Shown: positions 48,712 through 58,380 of the stretch, piece by piece | Numbering within the stretch: the first letter of the stretch is position 1 | Layout: every line of letters starts with the position of its first letter | NCBI GenBank assembly: GCA_019359725.1 | Contig: JAHHGR010000015.1 | Span: 1-64,000, forward strand | Length of the DNA: 64,000 nucleotides | Direction of reading: 5' to 3' | Source of the DNA: Aphanocapsa lilacina HA4352-LM1 | Lineage (GTDB): Bacteria; Cyanobacteriota; Cyanobacteriia; Gloeobacterales; Gloeobacteraceae | The notes under the pieces: model-generated | Told to the model about the DNA's origin: nothing | What the model saw: only the letters and a program-made list of their open reading frames with translations | The model's database searches: none | Translations under genes and position numbers: made by a program

Positions 48712-50883
48712 TTAGCGCCGCGGCGGCGCACCGGCCGCCGGCCGCATCGACAGACCAATGCGGCCTAAAGCCGTGTTCACCTCCAGCACGCGCACCCGGA
48801 CGATCTGTCCGACTTTGACCACCGCCTTCGGGTCGGCTACGTAACGGTCGGCCAATTGAGAGACGTGCACCAGTCCGTCCTGGTGGACGCCGATATCGAC
48901 GAAAGCACCGAAGTTGGTGACGTTGGTGATCACCCCTTCCAGTTCCATGCCGATGGCGAGGTCTTGGATGGCATGAATGCCTTCTTTGAAAGTGGCGTAC
49001 TCGAAGGCGGCGCGCGGGTCGCGGCCGGGTTTTTCCAGTTCGCTCAGAATGTCGCGCAGCGTGGGCCCACCGACGGTGGGACTGGCGTAGCGGCTGAGAT
49101 CAGCCGGTTGCAGGCGTTTGGGAATCTCGGCGATGCGGTCGAGGGGAATACCCAGATCGCTCGCCATCGCCCGGACCACCGGATAGCTCTCCGGGTGGAC
49201 GGCGGTGTTGTCGAGGGGGTTGTCGCCGTCGCGGATGCGCAGGAAACCGGCCGCCTGCTCGAAAGCTTTGGGTCCGAGCTTGGGAACTTTGAGCAGTGCG
49301 CGGCGGTTTTTAAATGGGCCTTGGGTGTCGCGGTGCACAACGATATTGCGTGCGACGGCAGCACCGATCCCCGACACAAACGTCAGCAGTTCGGCCGAGG
49401 CGGTGTTGAGGTCGACTCCAACGTGGTTGACGCAGCTTTCGACCGTCTCATCCAGCTTGCGCTTGAGCAATTTTTGATCGACGTCGTGCTGGTACTGGCC
49501 TACACCGATCGACTTGGGATCGATCTTGACCAGTTCGGCGAGCGGATCTTGCAGCCGCCGGCCGATGCTGATTGCTCCGCGCACCGTCACGTCGAGATCC
49601 GGAAACTCGGCGGCGGCCACTTCGCTCGCCGAATAGATCGACGCTCCCGCCTCGCTCACCATCACCTTGACGGGCTGCGGATCGAGCGCAGCGATCACCT
49701 CGCCCACGAAGGCGTCGGTCTCGCGCCCGGCGGTGCCGTTGCCGACGGCAATCAGCTCAATACGGTGGCGAACGATCCGCTCCCGCAGCACCCCTGCTGC
49801 CTGGGCGCGCCGGTCCGCCCCCTGGTGGGGAAAGATTGCCTGGTACGCGATAAAGGTGCCCGTAGGACCGAGGACCGCCACTTTGCAGCCGGTGCGAAAA
49901 CCCGGATCGATGGCCAGGGTCGGCCGGCGGCCGGCGGGGCTCGCCAGGAGCAATGCGCGCAAATTGGCCTCAAAAGTCTGAATCGAGGCGAGGTCGGCTT
50001 CTTGCTTTTTGAGGGCACGCACTTCGCCGGTGAGAGAATTTTTGAACAACCGCTGGAAGGCGTCCTGGAGCATCTGTTGCCAGAAGCGGCGCAGGGCCGG
50101 CTCGCTGGTGCGGATCTCGCGCGTCTCGAGATCACCCAGCACGGCGCGCTCATCAAACTCCAGATCCACTGCGAGCACTCCCTCGGTCTCACCCCGAAAT
50201 AGAGCGAGCAGGTTGTGGGGAGCGACATTGCGCACAGCAGTGCGGTAGTCGCGGTACATCTCGAATTTGGTGGTGCCCGCCGGGAAGTCGGGCTTGATGC
50301 GGGCGGCGAAACTTCCGGATTTGAGCAGATAATCGCGCACCCAGGCGCGCAGCGGCGCCCGCTCGGCCACCGCCTCCGCCAGGATGTCCGCGGCCCCGGC
50401 GAGCGCCTCCTCGACGCTTGCCACCGAGGCGCCCACGAACTTCGCCGCCTCGGCCTCCAGGCTGACCGCCGGGGCGTCGGGGCGGTTGAGGGTGGTGAGC
50501 CGCTCAGCGAGGGGTTCCAGACCCTTCTCGCGAGCCGCGGCGGCGCGGGTGCGCCGTTTGGGCCGAAAGGGCAAATAGAGATCTTCTAGATCGCTTTTCG
50601 TCGCGCATCGGGCGATGCGCTGTTTGAGATCGTCGGTAAGCTTGCCCTGCTCGGCGATGCTCGCCACGATCGTCGCCTTGCGATCCTCCAGTTCACCCAG
50701 GTAGGCGTGCCGCTCGGCCAAGGCGCGCAGTTGCACCTCGTTCAGGCCGCCGGTGCGCTCCTTGCGGTAGCGGGCTGCAAACGGGACTGTCGCTCCCTCA
50801 GCAAAGAGTTCGAGAGTGTTTTCCACCTGGGTTGGGGCAAGGGAGAATTCCCGCGCCAGCACTTGGACAAGATTCGAAGCCAT
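48712..50883 (-). CDS. tex: Tex family S1-domain RNA-binding transcription accessory protein
   Basis: VPFAARYRKERTGGLNEVQLRAL, LAIDPGFRTGCKVAVL, C-terminal S1 domain GVITNVTNFGAFVDIGVHQDGLVHVSQL. Confidence 0.96.
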   Translation of the reverse strand: MASNLVQVLAREFSLAPTQVENTLELFAEGATVPFAARYRKERTGGLNEVQLRALAERHAYLGELEDRKATIVASIAEQGKLTDDLKQRIARCATKSDLEDLYLPFRPKRRTRAAAAREKGLEPLAERLTTLNRPDAPAVSLEAEAAKFVGASVASVEEALAGAADILAEAVAERAPLRAWVRDYLLKSGSFAARIKPDFPAGTTKFEMYRDYRTAVRNVAPHNLLALFRGETEGVLAVDLEFDERAVLGDLETREIRTSEPALRRFWQQMLQDAFQRLFKNSLTGEVRALKKQEADLASIQTFEANLRALLLASPAGRRPTLAIDPGFRTGCKVAVLGPTGTFIAYQAIFPHQGADRRAQAAGVLRERIVRHRIELIAVGNGTAGRETDAFVGEVIAALDPQPVKVMVSEAGASIYSASEVAAAEFPDLDVTVRGAISIGRRLQDPLAELVKIDPKSIGVGQYQHDVDQKLLKRKLDETVESCVNHVGVDLNTASAELLTFVSGIGAAVARNIVVHRDTQGPFKNRRALLKVPKLGPKAFEQAAGFLRIRDGDNPLDNTAVHPESYPVVRAMASDLGIPLDRIAEIPKRLQPADLSRYASPTVGGPTLRDILSELEKPGRDPRAAFEYATFKEGIHAIQDLAIGMELEGVITNVTNFGAFVDIGVHQDGLVHVSQLADRYVADPKAVVKVGQIVRVRVLEVNTALGRIGLSMRPAAGAPPRR

Positions 50884-50937
50884 GGAACCGGATTATTGTG
50901 TCATGCTGTTTCTGCCAGGCCATCTTAGCCGTCCACC

Positions 50938-50966
50938 TTGTAGCCCACCGAGGCTTTGAGTACAAT
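50938..50966 (+). promoter_or_regulatory. sigma70-type promoter TTGTAG-N17-TACAAT
   Basis: Upstream of ORF 51001-51399. Confidence 0.5.
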
Positions 50967-51000
50967 TGTCCGCAATAATCGGGCGAGCGGGGAACTCCAC

Positions 51001-51399
51001 ATGGTAGCGACACAGCCCAAGAACGGGATGCAGGCGGAGGCATCGGCGGTGCCCACCAACCCAGGGGTGACCGAGTTGTCCAAATCGCGCCAACGCCAAC
51101 CCCAAGAGAACAACACCGAAAAGGCGATCAAAGAGATCAAAAATCTGGTCTCCCTCAAGCTCAAGGTCCAGCAGAGCCGCAAGCAGGTGGTCGGGGTCCG
51201 CGAGGCGATTGGGCGGCTATTTTCGGACGACGAGCTTGCCGAGGCCGAAGCCCAGCAGCTCCTTGAGCAAATCGACGCCCTTGGCGATTACATCAAGCTG
51301 CGCCAGCAGTACCGGCAGGCGCGCGAGAAGGCCCGTCCCGCCCTCGCCCTGCTCGAAGAAAGCGAGATTAGCGAAGACGAAATTCTCGAATTTAATTAG
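51001..51399 (+). CDS. hypothetical, coiled-coil acidic C-terminus
   Basis: 132-aa ORF with upstream promoter-like sequence; no recognised domain. Confidence 0.6.
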   Translation: MVATQPKNGMQAEASAVPTNPGVTELSKSRQRQPQENNTEKAIKEIKNLVSLKLKVQQSRKQVVGVREAIGRLFSDDELAEAEAQQLLEQIDALGDYIKLRQQYRQAREKARPALALLEESEISEDEILEFN

Positions 51400-53152
51400 C
51401 CCCCGGTTCGCCGCCGGTGCCCGATTCGGCCATGGGCGGCCACAGATCGCTCAGCGAGCGCACCCAGCGGATGAGCGCCTCGCGCAGCGCCAAAAATCCC
51501 GAGCCGTTCTTGGCGCAGATGAAGATCGCGAGCGGATATTCTTGCTCAGCGAAGGCGCGCACCTGGGAGCTGACCCGGTCGACTTTGTTGAAGACTAGTA
51601 GTTGCGGTCCGGTGGCGATGGGCAGGCTTTCGAGGATGTGCTGCACCGCCTGAATGTGGTTCATCCAGGCCGGGTTGGACAGATCGACCACGTGCAGGAG
51701 GGCGTCGGCCTCGGTGACTTCTTCGAGGGTGGCCCGAAAGGCGTCGATGAGCTGCGGCGGCAGATCGTGGACGAAGCCGACCGTGTCGGTGAGCAGCACC
51801 GCGTCGCCGGTGGGCAATTCCAGGCGGCGCGTGGTCGGATCGAGGGTGGCAAAGAGTTGATCCGCCACCAGGGTTCCGGCGCCGGTGAGGGCGTTGAGCA
51901 GGGTCGATTTGCCGGCGTTGGTATAGCCCACCAAAGCGAAGACGGGCACTTCCTTGCGCTGGCGACGGGCGCGCATGCGGGCGCGGTGGGCCTGCAGGTC
52001 GTCCACTTCGCCCTGCAATTTGGCGATCCGGCGGCGGATCACCCGCCGGTCGGTCTCCAGTTTCGTTTCACCGGGGCCGCGGGTGCCGATGCCGCCGCCC
52101 AAGCGCGAGAGGGCCTCGCCCTTGCCCGTCAGGCGCGGCATCAGATATTGCAACTGGGCCAGCTCCACCTGCAGCTTGCCCTCGTGGGAGCGGGCGCGGC
52201 GGGCAAAAATATCGAGAATCAGTTCGGTGCGGTCCACCACGCGCACCCCCAGGGCGAGTTCCAGGTTGCGCGCCTGGCTGGAGGTCAGTTCGCGCCCGCA
52301 GACGACCAGATTGGCCCCCAGTTCCTGGACGCTCAGGGCCACTTCTTCGAGTTTGCCCCGACCGATCAAAGTCGAGGAGTCGGGCTGTTCACGGCGCTGG
52401 TAAAAGACTTTGAGTACCTCACCGCCCGCGCTGGTGACCAGTTGCACCAGTTCGGACAGTTCTTCCTCCATGGCGCGCTGGCTGGTGCGCGTCGAGAAAA
52501 AGTCGATAAGGATGACCCGCTCGCGGTCGCTCTCGACCGCCCGCGCCGTCCACTCCCGACGAAATTCGTCTTCGAGATCCCCGAGAAATTCGTCAAAATC
52601 CTGGTTGGTCACCTGACCCAGCGGTTGGGGCGTCGAGACCACCCACTTGGCGAGCGGGTCCGGCACCAGGTTGGCGACGTGCACGCGCTGGACAAAGCCG
52701 CTCAGCCCGCCGCCCTGGCGCCGGTGGCCCTGGATGGCCACATCGAGGATCACCAGCGCATCCAGGCGCTGCAGGGCGAGGGCCGTCAGATCGCCGCGGC
52801 TGGGGCCGTCGCCATCGAGGCGGGTCGCCACACAGCGTAGTCCGCTCAGGCGCTCGGCACCCTGGCGCGGCAGTTCGTCCGGCGAAAATTGGGTTTCTTT
52901 GGGGGTGCCCACCCCGACGCGCACCACCTGGCCTCTGCGGTTGGCGTAGACGCACAGGGATGTCTCCAGCTCCGCACTCAGGGCGGCCAGCCGCTCGGCA
53001 AACTCAGGGCTCAAAAAGCGGTTCACGGGGAACGGCCGGCTGTACAGGCGGCTGAGTTGCCTTAGTTGGGCAGGCTTGAGACCTTTGTGCGGACCGTAGA
53101 TTTTGTCTATGGCTGGTTCTCTGAAAGCAGTAATCGTGGAATCGATGGCCAC
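51392..53152 (-). CDS. hflX: GTPase HflX (start uncertain)
   Basis: RGPGETKLETDRRVIRRRI, VGYTNAGKSTLLNALTGA, DTVGFVHDLPPQLIDAFRATLEEV. Confidence 0.95.
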   Translation of the reverse strand: MAIDSTITAFREPAIDKIYGPHKGLKPAQLRQLSRLYSRPFPVNRFLSPEFAERLAALSAELETSLCVYANRRGQVVRVGVGTPKETQFSPDELPRQGAERLSGLRCVATRLDGDGPSRGDLTALALQRLDALVILDVAIQGHRRQGGGLSGFVQRVHVANLVPDPLAKWVVSTPQPLGQVTNQDFDEFLGDLEDEFRREWTARAVESDRERVILIDFFSTRTSQRAMEEELSELVQLVTSAGGEVLKVFYQRREQPDSSTLIGRGKLEEVALSVQELGANLVVCGRELTSSQARNLELALGVRVVDRTELILDIFARRARSHEGKLQVELAQLQYLMPRLTGKGEALSRLGGGIGTRGPGETKLETDRRVIRRRIAKLQGEVDDLQAHRARMRARRQRKEVPVFALVGYTNAGKSTLLNALTGAGTLVADQLFATLDPTTRRLELPTGDAVLLTDTVGFVHDLPPQLIDAFRATLEEVTEADALLHVVDLSNPAWMNHIQAVQHILESLPIATGPQLLVFNKVDRVSSQVRAFAEQEYPLAIFICAKNGSGFLALREALIRWVRSLSDLWPPMAESGTGGEPGAN

Positions 53153-53241
53153 ATTATAACCACCTCACCGAGGCGATCCCCAGGGTATTGAGGTGTGTTG
53201 GTCGATATCGTTGACCGCGCAAAAATGCGGTCGCGCTACCG

Positions 53242-54036
53242 TCAATTTTTTAAGCCCGTCGTGGCGATGCCGCGCACCAGTTGGCGCTGGCCGAGGGCAA
53301 ATAGCACGATCACCGGCAGCGAGCCAATCACCGTCGCCGCCATCAGCAGCGAAAAATCGGTGGCGAATGTCTCCTGGAAACGGCTGAGGGCCAATTGTAC
53401 CGTGAGCAGATTACCGGCCGGTGCGAACACCAGCGGCTTGAACAGGTCGTTCCACTCGGCAATGAAGGTGAATAGTCCTAAAGTCACCAGCGCCGGGCGC
53501 GACAGCGGCAGCAAAATTTCCCACAGCACCCGCAGGCGGCTCGCGCCGTCGATGTAGGCCGCTTCTTCAAGAGCAAGCGGTACAGTGAGGAAAAATTGCC
53601 TGAGCAAATAGATACCGTAGCCGTTGGCGGCGGTGGGCAAGACCAGCGCCCAGAAGCTGTTGACCAAACCTCCGGCTCTGAGCACCAGAAAGATCGGTAC
53701 CACCAGCACCTGGTACGGAATCACGATCGTCGCGATCACCAGCAGCAGCACGCCGCGCCTGCCGCGAAAATCGAGGCGGGCGAGGGCGTAACCTGCGAGG
53801 GCTGAAGTGATCACCTGCAATAACGTCACCATTCCCGCCACCAGAGCCGTGAGGACGAAGGCGAGCAAAAAATCGGCCTGCGCCCAGGCCGCACGGTAAT
53901 TGTCGAAGTTCCAACGGCCGGGGTCGAGGCTTGCTACCAACCCGCCCGGTTGCAGAGAACCCAGGACGACCAAGAGGAGGGGCAACAGAATGATCCCTGC
54001 CCCCACAACCACCGCCAGCCAGCCGAAAGTGCGCAT
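53242..54036 (-). CDS. carbohydrate ABC transporter permease (MalG-type)
   Basis: EAAYIDGASRLRVLWEILLPLSRPALVTLGLFTFIAEWNDLFKPLVF (EAA motif). Confidence 0.93.
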   Translation of the reverse strand: MRTFGWLAVVVGAGIILLPLLLVVLGSLQPGGLVASLDPGRWNFDNYRAAWAQADFLLAFVLTALVAGMVTLLQVITSALAGYALARLDFRGRRGVLLLVIATIVIPYQVLVVPIFLVLRAGGLVNSFWALVLPTAANGYGIYLLRQFFLTVPLALEEAAYIDGASRLRVLWEILLPLSRPALVTLGLFTFIAEWNDLFKPLVFAPAGNLLTVQLALSRFQETFATDFSLLMAATVIGSLPVIVLFALGQRQLVRGIATTGLKN

Positions 54037-54091
54037 AGCGATCTATTGAACCACCCGTCAATGGTGTCCGCTGCTTTGTACCTGCTTTGGA

Positions 54092-54391
54092 CTAACGGCC
54101 GCCGCCCGGCATCCGGGGCGGTTGCTCCACTCCCAACCAGTCGAAGGTGTCGATGAATGCGTCTTTGCTCAGGGTGAAACGGCCGTCGTCGTTGCCGTCT
54201 CGGGGGCGGCCATTTGTACTTTTGGGCTCCTCGCGGCCCCAGGGATTTTGCATTTCTACCTGCCGTCTTCGTAGTGGGAGGCTCGCGAGCAGCTGCGGCT
54301 CCTCAGGTTCCGGTTCTTCGAGCGTCATCGCCGGCTCGTCTATTTCCCCAGGCGATACATCTTCTTCGTGAAGTTCTTCTTCTTCGGGCAT
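54092..54391 (-). CDS. hypothetical acidic protein with one EF-hand-like loop
   Basis: DGNDDGRFTLSKDAFIDTF. Confidence 0.45.
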   Translation of the reverse strand: MPEEEELHEEDVSPGEIDEPAMTLEEPEPEEPQLLASLPLRRRQVEMQNPWGREEPKSTNGRPRDGNDDGRFTLSKDAFIDTFDWLGVEQPPRMPGGGR

Positions 54392-54426
54392 CTGCCGCTC
54401 CCTGGCAACCGCCCGGCTACTAGGGT

Positions 54427-55509
54427 TCAAACCGGCGCGGGCAAGTTCCAGCGATCGAGCCAATCGTCGATTGCTCCCAAAAGCCGCCCGCAGTCGATAC
54501 CGGCAAGCTCGGCGGCAATCGCCAGACCACCCGCTCCTACCCCTTCTTTGACGTAGCCGCGCTCATAAGCCTGCAAAGCCGGATGCCGGGAGTGCGAAAA
54601 ATCCAGCGACGCGGCCAATAACGGTACCACCCCGACGCGCGCCGCCAACAGCGCCGCATCGGCCGTCGGATCGGCCGCTACCCAGCGGGTGGTGCCCACC
54701 GCCACGTTTTGTGGTTGCCAACCAAGCCCCGCCTCGGCTGCGAGGCGCTCGGCCACCGCCGCCACCGCGAGCATCTGCGTCCCCCCGGCCAGCAACACCG
54801 GCACCCGACGGCTCGCCGCCATCGCCATCCCGGCGATGGCCGGTTGGGCGGGGTCGCCCAGGGCGGCAAGAATCGCCAAGGCGGAAGCGTCCTTCGGCAA
54901 AGCGGCATTGGCAATCGCCAGGTCCACGAGGGCGCCTTTTTGGATATGGTTGCAGTGGGGATGGGAACTGCTCACCAACCCGTCGGCGGCGTGACCCAGG
55001 GCGCGCAGCACCGCGAGCGCCGTCGTCGTCCCGCCGGCCACGCACTCGCCGATGGCCAGGTAGCCGCCCACCTCCGCGAGCCGCTCGCCCCAGGCGAGAC
55101 CCTGAGAAAATAAGTGAGCGACCGTGTCGGGTGCTAGGGCTCGGCCGGTGCTCAGGCAGCGGGCCGGTGAGCCGCCCAGGTGGACCGCACCTTTGCAGGT
55201 CTCGGGCAGTCCGGCGTCGAATACCCGCACCGGCAGTCCCAACAGTTCCACCACCGCGCGGCTAATTACCACCGGCGAAGGGTACCCTTGCGGGGCGCTT
55301 GGCAGGCGCGCCGAGCGGCCCGCCAGCAGCACCTCGCCGTCGCCCAAAGCCGTGAAGCGCCGTACCTCCGGCGTCCGGCCCGCCGCCGAAATCCCTGGAA
55401 TCAAACAGGTCTCCGTAAACCCCAGCACGCAGGCAAAGTGCGGACGCCTCCCCATCAGGCGCTCCGTCCATCGCCGTCCCCGCTTTGCATCAAAACAGTA
55501 GATGACCAT
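54427..55509 (-). CDS. CobT-like nicotinate-nucleotide phosphoribosyltransferase family protein
   Basis: GECVAGGTTTALAVLRALGH, ALGDPAQPAIAGMAMAASRRVPVLLAGGTQMLAV, EGVGAGGLAIAA. Confidence 0.85.
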   Translation of the reverse strand: MVIYCFDAKRGRRWTERLMGRRPHFACVLGFTETCLIPGISAAGRTPEVRRFTALGDGEVLLAGRSARLPSAPQGYPSPVVISRAVVELLGLPVRVFDAGLPETCKGAVHLGGSPARCLSTGRALAPDTVAHLFSQGLAWGERLAEVGGYLAIGECVAGGTTTALAVLRALGHAADGLVSSSHPHCNHIQKGALVDLAIANAALPKDASALAILAALGDPAQPAIAGMAMAASRRVPVLLAGGTQMLAVAAVAERLAAEAGLGWQPQNVAVGTTRWVAADPTADAALLAARVGVVPLLAASLDFSHSRHPALQAYERGYVKEGVGAGGLAIAAELAGIDCGRLLGAIDDWLDRWNLPAPV

Positions 55510-55604
55510 GGGCAAAATTCTGGCACCGATCGGCCGAGATGGGCACGCCGCACCCACGTCCAACGGCAACTCCTCTCTAGTTGCTCGTGGGCAATCGATC
55601 AAAA

Positions 55605-58313
55605 TCAGGGTCCTCTTGCGGCCGGTTTAGCCACCGGGGCAGGGTTGGGGCTGACCACCACGGTGGTGAAGGCCTCCGGCTGCAGCAGGCGGTTGGCCAC
55701 CCGGCGGATGTCTTCGACTTTGAGCGCTTCTAAAGCACGCACGAAGCGGGTGGGATAGTCGCGGCCGAGGCCGTAGATCGTTTCTTCGAGCAGCAGATTG
55801 GCTACCCCGGCGTTGTCGGTGAGGGCCAGCGGAAAGCGATCGATCAGTGAGCGGCGGGCGCGTTCCAGTTCGGCTTCGGTGGGACCGTCTTTGCGAAAGC
55901 TTGCCAATTCTTCGTTCACGGCGGCCACCGCCCGCTCGATGTTGGCCGGGTTGGTCTGCATCTGAATGGTGAAGGGGCCGGCGAGTCCGCCGGGGGCGTA
56001 GCGGGAGTAGACGCCGTAGGTGAGGCCCAACTGGTCGCGCACGCGGGCGCCGAGGCGGCTTGAGAGCGTGTTGCCGCCGAGGATGTCGTTCATCACCAGC
56101 ACCGCGTAGTAGTCCGGATCGGTGCGGGCGATGCCGACGCCGCCCAGGATCACCTGCGCTTCGCGCTTGCCGGGCAGGACCACCGCCTCGCGGCGCAAGG
56201 CCGGGGTGACCAGGGCGGCCTTCAACTCGGGCGTCGGTCCTTCGACTTGCCAATCGCCGAAGTGGGTGCGCACCTGCTCAATAACCCGCTTCGGATCGAC
56301 ATCGCCCACCACCGTCAAAATGAAGTCCTGGGGCCGGTAGAAGCGGCGGTGAAAATCGACCAGGTCCGCGCGGGTGATCGCCTTGAGAGAAGCCTCGGTG
56401 ATCTGGGTATGAAAGGGGTGCGCCGGCGGGTACAGCAGCGAGTAAAACGTACGCTGGGCCACCCCCGCCGGGCTGTCCAGGGTGTTGGCAAGGCTGGTGA
56501 GGTACTGGGCGCGCACGCGCTCCAATTCTTTTTCAGGGAAGACGGGATTGCGCACTATGTCCGCAGCCAGGGCTATCAGCAGGTCGAAATCTTCAGAAAG
56601 GGCCGCAGCTTGCATCAGGGTGTTCTCGCGGCGGGCCTGAAAGCTCAGGCGGATGCCTTGATCTTCTAGCTTCGTCGCCAGTTCGTCGGCGCTGCGGGTG
56701 CGGGTGCCCTCGTCCAAAAGCGCGCTCACCATACCGGCGATCCCGGCCCGCTCAGAATTCTCAAAGGCCGAACCCGCGTGGAAGCGGCCCAACACCGACA
56801 CGGTGGGCGCACTCGGGTTGCGCAGCACCTGCACGCGAATGCCGTTGGGCAAAGTCGCCTCCACCGGCCGCGGCTCGCGCACCGGACCGGATTGACCGAG
56901 GGTGGGCAGGTAGCGGCTCACCGCGTCAAAGTCCACCGGCTGACCGCTCGCGTAGGAGGTGACCTGGGTGGTCTCGGGTGTGCCCTGGGGAGAGGTGGCC
57001 ACCCCGTCGGTGGGGATGAATACCCCCACGGTGCGGTTGGCGGGCTCGAAGTACTTCTGCAGCACCCGCTGGATATCCCCCGAACTCACCCGGTCGATCC
57101 GCTGCAGGTACGTGTCGAGTTTGCGATAATCGCCAAAGGTGGTCTGAAAGGAACCGAGCAGGTTGGCCTGGGCTTCGATCGAATCTTTGCCCAACAGCAG
57201 GCTGACGCGCACCTGTTCGCGGGCGCGGGCCAGTTCCGCCGCCGTGACCCCCCGGCTACGGACCTCGGCGAGGGTGGCATCGAGGGCTTTGAGTACGGTT
57301 TCAGGGTCCTGGCGGGGGGTGATGCTGAAGCTGTACCAGCCGGGGTCCTTTTGGGTCGACTGGCTGCCCCCGGCCCCGGTGGCGAGGCCCGTCTCGATGA
57401 GCGCTTTAAAGAGCCGGCTGCTGCGGCCGTTGGTGAGAATCGTGTCGAGCACGTCGATTGCCGGCACATCGGGGTCGTTCGCGGCAGGGGTGCGGTAGAG
57501 CACCTGCAGGGCGGGCACCCGGCCGGGACGGCGCAACTCGACGCGCTGCTCGGCGCTCTGGGGCGGCTCAACCGGGGGCACCAGCGGCTTGAAACCGGCT
57601 ATCGGCTCAATCGGCCCAAAGTAGCGGCGCACCTTATTGAGCAGCCGGGCGGTCTCAAAATCGCCCACAACGATGAGCGTGGCGTTGTTGGGACCGTAGT
57701 GGCGGCGGTAAAAATCGCGCACCTGATCGACTGTGAACGCCTCGACGTCTTTGCGCTCGCCGATGGGTGTGATGCGGTAGGGATGACGATTAAAAGCCTT
57801 GGCGAGCACCATTTCGTTCAGTACTGAGCGGGGATTGTTCTGGCGGCCGTCCAGTTCGGAGAGCACGACGGTCCTTTCGCTGGCAAGCGACGGGGCGTCG
57901 ATGACCGCCCCGCGCATGCGGTCGGCCTCCAGTTGCAACAGCGCATCCAGCTTGTCCGAACCGGCGGTGGCGTAGTAGGCGGTCTGATCAAAACTGGTAA
58001 AAGCGTTGGCATTTGCCCCCAGGGCGTTGAACAGCCGGCCGAACTGCACCGGGCGGGCTTTGGTGCCTTTGAACATCAAGTGCTCCAGCTGGTGGGCCAG
58101 ACCCGTGCCGCCGGGCACCTCATCGCGCGATCCGACGCCGTACCAGACCTGCACGGTGACGGCGGGGCTGGTGCGGATTTCTTTGGTGAGTACCCGCAGG
58201 CCGTTGGACAAGATCGTCTGCTGCACCTCGGCGGCGAGGGCAGGCGCTGCCGCCCACAACACCAGAAGCACACACCAGAACCAGAACCAGGGAGTTGTTC
58301 GCATTATCGCCAT
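55605..58313 (-). CDS. M16 family (insulinase-type) peptidase, fused catalytic and inactive halves
   Basis: GLAHQLEHLMFKGT (HXXEH), second M16 half lacking HXXEH. Confidence 0.93.
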   Translation of the reverse strand: MAIMRTTPWFWFWCVLLVLWAAAPALAAEVQQTILSNGLRVLTKEIRTSPAVTVQVWYGVGSRDEVPGGTGLAHQLEHLMFKGTKARPVQFGRLFNALGANANAFTSFDQTAYYATAGSDKLDALLQLEADRMRGAVIDAPSLASERTVVLSELDGRQNNPRSVLNEMVLAKAFNRHPYRITPIGERKDVEAFTVDQVRDFYRRHYGPNNATLIVVGDFETARLLNKVRRYFGPIEPIAGFKPLVPPVEPPQSAEQRVELRRPGRVPALQVLYRTPAANDPDVPAIDVLDTILTNGRSSRLFKALIETGLATGAGGSQSTQKDPGWYSFSITPRQDPETVLKALDATLAEVRSRGVTAAELARAREQVRVSLLLGKDSIEAQANLLGSFQTTFGDYRKLDTYLQRIDRVSSGDIQRVLQKYFEPANRTVGVFIPTDGVATSPQGTPETTQVTSYASGQPVDFDAVSRYLPTLGQSGPVREPRPVEATLPNGIRVQVLRNPSAPTVSVLGRFHAGSAFENSERAGIAGMVSALLDEGTRTRSADELATKLEDQGIRLSFQARRENTLMQAAALSEDFDLLIALAADIVRNPVFPEKELERVRAQYLTSLANTLDSPAGVAQRTFYSLLYPPAHPFHTQITEASLKAITRADLVDFHRRFYRPQDFILTVVGDVDPKRVIEQVRTHFGDWQVEGPTPELKAALVTPALRREAVVLPGKREAQVILGGVGIARTDPDYYAVLVMNDILGGNTLSSRLGARVRDQLGLTYGVYSRYAPGGLAGPFTIQMQTNPANIERAVAAVNEELASFRKDGPTEAELERARRSLIDRFPLALTDNAGVANLLLEETIYGLGRDYPTRFVRALEALKVEDIRRVANRLLQPEAFTTVVVSPNPAPVAKPAARGP

Positions 58314-58380
58314 CGCGCGCAAGCTTGAGCTAAGATGGCGCCCGATTTCGCGATGTTCCCCGTTTGCCGCAGGTGGGTCC

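Noticed and set aside
48856-50202. 448-aa plus-strand ORF opposite tex
   Set aside because: Fully antisense to a strongly conserved gene; no recognisable domain.
51602-52840. 412-aa plus-strand ORF opposite hflX
   Set aside because: Shadow ORF with biased composition; hflX motifs are on the other strand.
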